Assembly (NCBI RefSeq): GCF_034387475.1
Contig: NZ_JAXCIL010000001.1
Coordinates: 2,170,001 to 2,234,000 of the forward strand
Reading direction: 5' to 3'
DNA: 64,000 bases
From: Pseudomonas sp. Teo4
Lineage (GTDB): Bacteria; Pseudomonadota; Gammaproteobacteria; Pseudomonadales; Pseudomonadaceae
Shown: piece after piece, positions 57,732-64,000 of the stretch
Numbering within the stretch: the stretch's first letter is position 1
Layout: each line of letters opens with the position of its first letter
Program-made: the position numbers and the translations under genes
The notes under the pieces: generated by a model
Told to the model about the DNA's origin: nothing
Databases searched by the model: none
The model's input: the letters and a program-made list of their open reading frames with translations, nothing else

Positions 57732-60149
57732 ATGAAAGAAACACCGCGCGCCTCTGGCGCCACAACCCTCATTCTGGTCGGCTTGGGCGTGATCGTCGCC
57801 CTGCTCGGCCTCCTCCTGGCTGCTGGCGGCATCAAGCTGGCTGGCCTGGGCGGCTCCTGGTACTTCCTGATCGGCGGCCTGGCCATGGCCATCGCCGGTA
57901 TTCTCATCGCACGCCGCAAGGTCGCCGGTGCCTGGCTGTATGCCTTGTTCCTGGTCGGTACCGTGGTCTGGGCGCTGATCGACGCTGGCTTGCAGTTCTG
58001 GCCACTGTTCTCGCGCCTGTTCATGTTTGGCGCGATCGGCATGGTGGTCGCACTGGTGTACCCGCTGCTGGCACGCGCCAACGGCGCCAGCGCCGGCCGT
58101 GGTGCCTACGGTGTCGCGGGTGTTCTGGCCGTGGTGCTGGTCATCGCGGCAGGCAACATGTTCGTTGCCCACCCCAGCGTTGCCCCCACCGGTAAAGGCC
58201 CTGGCCTGACCCCGGTGGAGCCGGAAAAAGCACAGAAAGACTGGGCCCACTACGGCAACACCGAAGGCGGCAGCCGCTTCGCCGCGCTGGACCAGATCAA
58301 CCGCGACAACGTCGACAAGCTCAAGGTGGCCTGGACTTACCACACCGGTGACGTGGCCATCAGCGACGGCAACGGTGCCGAAGACCAGCTGACTCCGTTG
58401 CAGATCGGCAACAAAGTGTTCATCTGCACCCCGCACAACAACCTGATCGCCCTCGACGCCGACACCGGCAAAGAGCTGTGGAAGAACGAGATCAACGCCC
58501 AGTCCAAAGTCTGGCAGCGTTGCCGTGGCATGGCCTACTTCGACGCCACTGCGCCGATCGCCCAGCCGAGCCAGCCAAACAGCTCGCCTATCACCCAGGC
58601 CAGCGTGCCGGCCGGCGCCAACTGCCAGCGTCGCCTGTTGACCAACACCATCGACGGTCGCCTGATTGCCGTTGACGCCGATACCGGTGAGTTCTGCCAG
58701 GGCTTCGGCAACAATGGCCAGGTCAACCTCATGGCAGGCCTGGGCAATGTCCCGGACTCCTACTACCAGCTGTCCTCCGCGCCACTGATGGCCGGCACCA
58801 CCGTGGTGGTCGGCGGCCGCGTTGCCGACAACGTCCAGACCGACATGCCAGGTGGCGTGATCCGTGGCTTCGACGTGATCACCGGGGCCATGCGCTGGGC
58901 GTTCGACCCGGGCAACCCGGAAGATCGCAACGCACCGGTTGGCGACAAGACCTACGTGCGCAGCACCCCCAACAGCTGGGCGCCGATGTCCTATGACCCG
59001 GCGATGAACACCGTATTCCTGCCGATGGGCTCCTCGTCCACCGACATCTATGGTGTCGAACGCAGCAAGCTGGACCACACCTACGGCGCCTCGGTGCTGG
59101 CGCTGGATGCCACCACTGGCAACCAGAAGTGGGTGTACCAGACCGTGCACAACGACCTGTGGGACTTCGACCTGCCGATGCAGCCGAGCCTGATGGACTT
59201 CACCAAAGACGACGGCCAGACCGTGCCTGCGGTGGTGATTGGCACCAAGGCCGGGCAGATCTACGTGCTCGACCGCGCTACCGGCAAGCCACTGACCCAG
59301 GTTGACGAAGTTCCGGTCAAGCCAAGCAACATCCCGAACGAGCCTTACTCCCCAACCCAACCGAAGTCGGTCGGCATGCCGCAGATCGGCGCGCAGACCC
59401 TGACCGAGTCGGACATGTGGGGCGCCACGCCGTTCGACCAGCTGCTGTGCCGCATCGACTTCAAGAAGATGCGTTACGACGGCCTGTACACCGCGCCGGG
59501 CACCGACCTGTCGCTGAGCTTCCCAGGTTCGCTGGGTGGCATGAACTGGGGCAGCATCTCCACCGACCCGGTACACGGTTTCATCTTCGTCAACGACATG
59601 CGCCTGGGCCTGTGGATCCAGATGATCCCGTCGCAGAACAAAGGCCAGGCTGCTGGTGGTGGTGAAGCGCTGAACACTGGCATGGGCGCCGTTCCGCTCA
59701 AGGGCACTCCGTATGCGGTGAACAAGAACCGCTTCCTGTCGGTGGCCGGCATCCCATGCCAGGCACCGCCCTTCGGCACCCTGACCGCCATCGACATGAA
59801 AACCCGTCAGGTCGCCTGGCAGGTCCCGGTTGGCACCGTTGAAGACACAGGCCCCCTCGGCATTCGCATGCACCTGCCGATCAAGATCGGTCTGCCGACC
59901 CTCGGCGGCACCTTGTCGACCCAAGGTGGCCTGGTGTTCATCGCCGGTACCCAAGACTTCTACCTGCGCGCCTACGACAGCAGCAACGGTAACGAAATCT
60001 GGAAAGCCCGTCTGCCTGTGGGCAGCCAAGGCGGCCCGATGACCTACGTGTCGCCGAAAACCGGCAAGCAATACGTAGTGGTCACCGCTGGCGGTGCACG
60101 CCAGTCGACTGACCGTGGCGACTATGTGATTTCTTACGCCTTGCCGTAA
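57732..60149 (+). CDS. gcd: Membrane-bound PQQ-dependent glucose dehydrogenase
   Basis: 805 aa. Five N-terminal transmembrane segments (about 12-145) anchor a periplasmic eight-bladed PQQ propeller (about 165-805). Family motifs: WAHYGNTEGGSRFAALDQIN, YHTGD, DADTGKELW, WDFDLPMQPSLMDF. It oxidises D-glucose to gluconate in the periplasm and passes electrons to ubiquinone. Length matches other Gcd proteins. Followed by a REP pair and the OprB-type porin gene. The gluconate made could feed gntT-gntK elsewhere in the window. Confidence 0.96.
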   Translation: MKETPRASGATTLILVGLGVIVALLGLLLAAGGIKLAGLGGSWYFLIGGLAMAIAGILIARRKVAGAWLYALFLVGTVVWALIDAGLQFWPLFSRLFMFGAIGMVVALVYPLLARANGASAGRGAYGVAGVLAVVLVIAAGNMFVAHPSVAPTGKGPGLTPVEPEKAQKDWAHYGNTEGGSRFAALDQINRDNVDKLKVAWTYHTGDVAISDGNGAEDQLTPLQIGNKVFICTPHNNLIALDADTGKELWKNEINAQSKVWQRCRGMAYFDATAPIAQPSQPNSSPITQASVPAGANCQRRLLTNTIDGRLIAVDADTGEFCQGFGNNGQVNLMAGLGNVPDSYYQLSSAPLMAGTTVVVGGRVADNVQTDMPGGVIRGFDVITGAMRWAFDPGNPEDRNAPVGDKTYVRSTPNSWAPMSYDPAMNTVFLPMGSSSTDIYGVERSKLDHTYGASVLALDATTGNQKWVYQTVHNDLWDFDLPMQPSLMDFTKDDGQTVPAVVIGTKAGQIYVLDRATGKPLTQVDEVPVKPSNIPNEPYSPTQPKSVGMPQIGAQTLTESDMWGATPFDQLLCRIDFKKMRYDGLYTAPGTDLSLSFPGSLGGMNWGSISTDPVHGFIFVNDMRLGLWIQMIPSQNKGQAAGGGEALNTGMGAVPLKGTPYAVNKNRFLSVAGIPCQAPPFGTLTAIDMKTRQVAWQVPVGTVEDTGPLGIRMHLPIKIGLPTLGGTLSTQGGLVFIAGTQDFYLRAYDSSNGNEIWKARLPVGSQGGPMTYVSPKTGKQYVVVTAGGARQSTDRGDYVISYALP

Positions 60150-60162
60150 ATCGCGTCGCCCA

Positions 60163-60233
60163 GCATCGCCGGCAAGCCGGCTCCTACAAGACCTGCGCAG
60201 GTCCCTGTATGAGCCGGCTTGTCGGTGATGAGG
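60163..60233. repeat. REP-type inverted pair between gcd and oprB
   Basis: CATCGCCGGCAAGCCGGCTC (from 60164) is mirrored by GAGCCGGCTTGTCGGTGATG (60211-60230), with an inner palindrome ACCTGCGCAGGT (60191-60202). Same family as 33952-34021. Its right edge carries the GAGG tract before the oprB start. Confidence 0.85.
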
Positions 60234-60239
60234 CCCTAA

Positions 60240-61526
60240 ATGACTACCCGAGACTCAGTAATGTCCCGCGCTATTCGCTTCACCCCCCTGCTCCTCACCC
60301 TGGCCAGCACCGCTGCCCTGGCCGAGGGCGACCTCATGACCCGCAGCACCATGACCGGTGACTGGGGCGGCCTGCGTCACCAGCTGGAAGAAGACGGCAT
60401 CAAGTTCACCGGCGACTACAGCGGCGAAACCGCCTACAACGCCCACGGCGGCCTGCACCGCTCGGCGCGCTACTCGCAGAACCTCAAGCTTGGCGTGCAG
60501 TTCGACCTGTCGAAACTCTACGGCCTGGACAACGGCGGCAAGGTCCAGCTGACCATCAATGACCGCCGCGGTAACAGCGCTTCGGAAGACCTGGTGGGCA
60601 ACCGCCTGCCGATTCAGGAGAACTTCGGCGGCCTCTACACCCGCCTGACCGAGCTGAGCTACGAGCGCACCCTGTTCACCCCGGCGCTGAACGTCAAGCT
60701 CGGCTACATGGCCATGGGCAACGACCTCGGTGGCCTGGACAGCGGCATCCTGTGCAACTTCATGAACGCCGGTTTCTGCGGCCACCCATTGAACATGTCG
60801 GGCGGCAGCGGCTGGACCAACTACCCCAATGCCCACCTCGGCGTACGCGTGAAGTACGACCTTTCGCCGTCCTGGCAGTTGCGCGTAGCGGCGTTCAACG
60901 TCGACCCGGAAAGCAATGGCAACTCCAGCCGAGCCTGGCACCTGGGGCCGAAACACACTACCGGCACCGTGGTACCGGTGGAGCTGGTGTACAAGCTGCA
61001 GGGCGAACTACCGGGCGAGTACAAGCTGGGCTACTACTACGACAGCTCCGATGTGAAACGCATTGGCAGCGACGACGAAGTGTCGGGCCGTGGCGGTCAC
61101 TACCTGCTGATCGACCAGGCCGTGTGGAACGACCCAAGTTCGGCTGGCCGCAGCCTGCACGCCTTCGGCCAGTACTCGGCGTCGAGCAAGGCCGCCTCGC
61201 CGTTCACCAAGTGGTACGGCGCCGGCGTTGTGCTGTACAAGCCGTTCGAAGGCCGTCCGCGTGACACGCTGGCCCTGGGCTATGGCCGCGCCGTGCCGAA
61301 CCCGCGCAGCCGCGATGTGCTTGAAGAAACTGCGCTGAACAACGGCCAGGCGTTCCCCGATATCGACAGTGCCGAACAGTTGATCGAGCTGAGCTACGGC
61401 TACCAGGCCACGCCATGGTTGAACCTGCGACCTGATGTGCAATACATCATCGAACCGGGAGCCTTCTCCGGGACGGACATCGACAACGCGCTGGTGGTCG
61501 GCCTGCAGGTCAAAGCCACCTTCTGA
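60240..61526 (+). CDS. oprB: OprB-type carbohydrate porin
   Basis: 428-aa outer-membrane porin of the carbohydrate-selective OprB family. Signal peptide ending LASTAALA, then the family start (STMTGDWGGLRHQLEEDGIKFTGDYSGETAYN) and the C-terminal VGLQVKATF with terminal Phe. It admits glucose to the periplasm for Gcd. I used ATG 60240 (GAGG 6 nt upstream); ATG 60261 (MSRAIRF) is an equally good signal-peptide start. Follows gcd after a REP pair. Confidence 0.92.
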   Translation: MTTRDSVMSRAIRFTPLLLTLASTAALAEGDLMTRSTMTGDWGGLRHQLEEDGIKFTGDYSGETAYNAHGGLHRSARYSQNLKLGVQFDLSKLYGLDNGGKVQLTINDRRGNSASEDLVGNRLPIQENFGGLYTRLTELSYERTLFTPALNVKLGYMAMGNDLGGLDSGILCNFMNAGFCGHPLNMSGGSGWTNYPNAHLGVRVKYDLSPSWQLRVAAFNVDPESNGNSSRAWHLGPKHTTGTVVPVELVYKLQGELPGEYKLGYYYDSSDVKRIGSDDEVSGRGGHYLLIDQAVWNDPSSAGRSLHAFGQYSASSKAASPFTKWYGAGVVLYKPFEGRPRDTLALGYGRAVPNPRSRDVLEETALNNGQAFPDIDSAEQLIELSYGYQATPWLNLRPDVQYIIEPGAFSGTDIDNALVVGLQVKATF

Positions 61527-61598
61527 TCCGCATTCACTCTGGCGCACTGCTCATCGGCGGTCTTTACTCAACCCTTCCACCGAGGAAGGGTGCAGCCG

Positions 61599-63101
61599 AT
61601 GACGCAGGCTACGGAAGGCAAACTGAATGTCTGGGCGCTGACCGCCCTGGTGGTGGGCTCGATGGTCGGCGCCGGGATCTTCTCCCTACCCGCCACCTTC
61701 GGGCGCGCCACCGGCGGGTTGGGTGCAATTATCGCCTGGTGCATCGCCGGGTCCGGCATGCTGATGCTGGCCTTCGTGTTCCAAACCCTGGCGCGGCGGC
61801 GCCCGGACCTTGAGTCCGGCATCTATGCCTACGCCAGCGCCGGCTTCGGCAGCTACCTGGGCTTCGCTTCGGCCTTCGGTTTCTGGGCAGGCACCTGCAT
61901 CGGCAACGTCTCCTACTTCATCCTCATCAAATCGACCCTTGGCGCGTTCTTCCCAGTGTTCGGCGACGGCAACACGGTGGCGGCGATTGCCGCGTCCTCG
62001 GTGCTGCTGTGGGCTTTCCACTTCCTGGTATTGCGTGGCGTGCAGCAGGCGGCGGTCATCAACACCATCGCTACCGTGGCGAAGATGATCCCGATCCTGG
62101 TGTTCATCGTGGTCATCATCGCCGCCTTCGACAGCGAGCTGTTCGCAGCGAACTTCTGGGGCAGCCCGGCTGTGGGCCCGGCGGCCGATCTGGCCCACCT
62201 CGACGATTACGGCCGGGTCGGCCACGCCGCCACCGAACTGCTGCCGCCAGGCGAGTCGCTGTTCGAGCAGGTGCGCAGCACCATGCTGGTGACGGTGTTC
62301 GTGTTCCTGGGCATCGAGGGGGCCAGCGTCTATTCCCGCTATGCCAGAAACCGCCGGGATGTGGGCGTGGCCACGGTGCTTGGTTTCGTCGGCGTGCTCT
62401 GCCTGCTGGTTCTGATCACCCTGCTCAGCTACGGCGTGATGCTGCGCCCGGAGCTGGCCGGCTTGCGCCAGCCCTCGATGGCGGGCGTGCTGGAGGCCAT
62501 CGTTGGTCGCTGGGGCGCGATCTTCATCAGTATCGGCCTGATCATCTCGGTACTCGGCGCGTACCTGTCATGGACCCTGCTGGCCGCTGAAGTGCTGTAC
62601 TCGGCGGCCCACGACCAGGCCATGCCAGCCTTCCTCACCCGGCAAAACCCACATCTGGTGCCCTCGGCGGCGCTGTGGCTGACCACCTTGTTCGTGCAGC
62701 TGTTCCTGCTGCTCACCTGGTTCACCGAGTACGCCTTCACCCTGGCCCTGGAGCTGACCAGCTCGCTTACCTTGATTCCCTACCTGCTGGTCGCGGCCTA
62801 TGCGCTGAAGCTGGCTGCAACCCGCGAAACCTATCAGGACACACCGAACGAACGCGGCAAGGATGTGTTGATCGCCCTGCTGGCCACAGCCTACGCGCTG
62901 CTGATGGTCTGGGCCGGCGGGCTCAAGTACCTGCTGTTGTCGGCGGTGATCTACGGGCCAGGCACCTTGCTCTACATCAAGGCCCGACGTGAACAACGGC
63001 AACCCGTATTCACCCCTCTGGAGCGCAGCGTCTTCGCGGTGGTGGTACTCGGGGCGGTGGTGGCGGTTTACGGCCTGCTGAGTGGGACGATCGAGATCTG
63101 A
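61599..63101 (+). CDS. Basic amino-acid/polyamine antiporter (APC family, ArcD-like)
   Basis: 500-aa permease with about 12-13 transmembrane segments. Motifs VVGSMVGAGIFSLPATF and GGLGAIIAWCIAGSGML in the first two helices match the ArcD/LysP-like APA group. It probably exchanges arginine for ornithine or a related pair; the substrate is inferred. ATG 61599 is used because GAGG lies upstream at the right distance; a GTG at 61590 is in frame. No arc genes next to it. Confidence 0.88.
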   Translation: MTQATEGKLNVWALTALVVGSMVGAGIFSLPATFGRATGGLGAIIAWCIAGSGMLMLAFVFQTLARRRPDLESGIYAYASAGFGSYLGFASAFGFWAGTCIGNVSYFILIKSTLGAFFPVFGDGNTVAAIAASSVLLWAFHFLVLRGVQQAAVINTIATVAKMIPILVFIVVIIAAFDSELFAANFWGSPAVGPAADLAHLDDYGRVGHAATELLPPGESLFEQVRSTMLVTVFVFLGIEGASVYSRYARNRRDVGVATVLGFVGVLCLLVLITLLSYGVMLRPELAGLRQPSMAGVLEAIVGRWGAIFISIGLIISVLGAYLSWTLLAAEVLYSAAHDQAMPAFLTRQNPHLVPSAALWLTTLFVQLFLLLTWFTEYAFTLALELTSSLTLIPYLLVAAYALKLAATRETYQDTPNERGKDVLIALLATAYALLMVWAGGLKYLLLSAVIYGPGTLLYIKARREQRQPVFTPLERSVFAVVVLGAVVAVYGLLSGTIEI

Positions 63102-63196
63102 TCGAGCGTCGCGCGAGCCCTCTTCCCAGCCCACTGGTCAAATGGGAAAGACAGGCTTTACTGGAAGCTAACGAGCAGTGGAAACGGTGTGCGCCC

Positions 63197-63583
63197 ATGA
63201 AGATCGTAGTCACCAGCATCCTCGTCGAAGACCAGGCCAAGGCCCTTGCTTTCTACCATTACGTGCTCGGTTTCGAACCCAAGCATGACCTGCCCATGGG
63301 CCAGCATCGCTGGCTGACCCTCACCTCACCCAATGACCCAGACGGCGTCGAGTTGTTGCTCGAACCTGATGTGCACCCTGCCGCCAAGACCTACAAGACG
63401 GCGCTAAAACAGGACGGCATCCCCTTCACGACCTTTCGTGTGCGCGACATCCAGGCCGAGTACACCCGCCTGTGCAAAGCCGGCGTGACCTTCACCCAGC
63501 CGCCCACCGCCATGGGGCCAGTCACCGTGGCGGTGTTCGATGACACCTGCGGCAACCTGATCCAGATCGCCCAGAAGAACTGA
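63197..63583 (+). CDS. VOC-superfamily protein
   Basis: 128 aa, two beta-alpha-beta-beta-beta modules of the glyoxalase/bleomycin-resistance fold (KIVVTSILVEDQAKALAFYHYVLGFEPKHD, then FRVRDIQAEYTRLCKAGVTF, ending VFDDTCGNLIQIAQKN). Reaction unknown. Convergent with the sensor-kinase gene, 7 bp apart. Confidence 0.85.
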   Translation: MKIVVTSILVEDQAKALAFYHYVLGFEPKHDLPMGQHRWLTLTSPNDPDGVELLLEPDVHPAAKTYKTALKQDGIPFTTFRVRDIQAEYTRLCKAGVTFTQPPTAMGPVTVAVFDDTCGNLIQIAQKN

Positions 63584-63590
63584 CAGTGCT

Positions 63591-64000
63591 TCACAGCGTG
63601 GTCGGCAGGCGCAACGTGGCACGCAAACCGTGCGGTACCCGGTTGGCCAGCTGCACGCTGCCACCCGCACGCTTCATGATGGTGGCGACGATCGAAAGCC
63701 CCAATCCGGCGCCATTGGGCGCGTCCTTGCTGTAGAAGCGCTCGAATGCCCGCTCCAGATTCGCCGCTTCGATACCTGGCCCTTCATCGTCAACGTCCAG
63801 CAGCACTGTCTGACCCTCGCGATGCAGGCGCACACTGACCCGCCCTCCCGCGGGCGAATGATCCGCGGCATTGGTCACCAGGTTCTGCACAGCGATGCCC
63901 AGGGCACCGGCGTCGGCACTGACGCGGAACGCCCCTTCGGCAATGTCCAAAGAAGGCTCCAGACCGCGCGCAAGCATCCACGGGGTCAGTTCGGCCAGCG
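63591..64000 (-). CDS. Sensor histidine kinase, 3' part only
   Basis: The last about 136 codons of a two-component kinase whose start lies beyond the window. It shows the HATPase_c boxes: N box (VQNLVTNAADHS), G1 (DDEGPGIEAANLERAFERFYS) and G2 (APNGAGLGLSIVATIMKRAGG). The QseC/PmrB-like subgroup is suggested by the F and G2 boxes. The partner regulator is not seen. Confidence 0.85.
   Translation of the reverse strand, partial: LAELTPWMLARGLEPSLDIAEGAFRVSADAGALGIAVQNLVTNAADHSPAGGRVSVRLHREGQTVLLDVDDEGPGIEAANLERAFERFYSKDAPNGAGLGLSIVATIMKRAGGSVQLANRVPHGLRATLRLPTTL

Noticed and set aside
57687..60071. 794-codon open frame on the minus strand opposite gcd
   Set aside because: It lies wholly antisense to a clear PQQ dehydrogenase and its composition is that of a GC-rich shadow frame with no family pattern.

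Overview
The window is GC-rich, densely coded Pseudomonas DNA, most likely from the P. putida group. The evidence is the gene families (gcd-oprB, the gnt genes, cobN plus a ChlI-type chelatase, an acyl-CoA synthetase/dehydrogenase pair), the REP-type palindromes and the codon style. The species assignment is an inference from gene content. I recognised no tRNA, rRNA or CRISPR array.

Layout. 0-10.2 kb: aerobic cobalamin genes in two divergent operons, each led by a B12 riboswitch. Leftward are cobW, cobN and a ChlI-type ATPase cut by the window edge. Rightward are cbtB, cbtA, cobE and cobM. Between them lies about 2 kb of nested inverted repeats carrying an IS481-type element, a 43-bp derivative of that element, and an 8-bp tandem repeat. 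10.2-16 kb: a small Cys-rich protein, a LuxR-type response regulator with an EvgS-like hybrid kinase, and a PAS-PAS chemoreceptor. 16-20.1 kb: an orphan type VI effector and its likely immunity gene, with an AT-rich block across their junction. 20.1-23.4 kb: gluconate genes gntR, gntK and gntT with three matching operators. 23.4-28.1 kb: one sigma54-type regulator with two paralogous sensor kinases. 28.1-30.6 kb: a lytic transglycosylase divergent from a stand-alone gspG-gspF pair. 30.6-33.9 kb: a marR-emrA-emrB efflux operon. 34-39.9 kb: a FixL/FixJ-like pair divergent from the acyl-CoA genes. 40-47.4 kb: an orphan FecR, an NhaC-type antiporter, a chemoreceptor behind a sigma28 promoter, a LysR regulator, an AEC transporter and a SleB-like hydrolase. 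47.4-57.5 kb: two TonB receptors around a tandem-CAP protein, GlxA/AraC and LysR regulators, LysE and MFS exporters and a cupin. 57.7-64 kb: membrane glucose dehydrogenase, OprB porin, an ArcD-like antiporter, a VOC protein and a sensor-kinase 3' end.

Two themes link the genes. Cobalt uptake and corrin synthesis sit under B12 riboswitches. Glucose is oxidised in the periplasm (OprB entry, Gcd) to gluconate, which GntT and GntK take up and phosphorylate under GntR. The features most worth a second look are the IS481-type element in the centre of a palindrome, with a 43-bp relative of its ends in a second copy of that palindrome, and the type VI pair with its base-composition switch.
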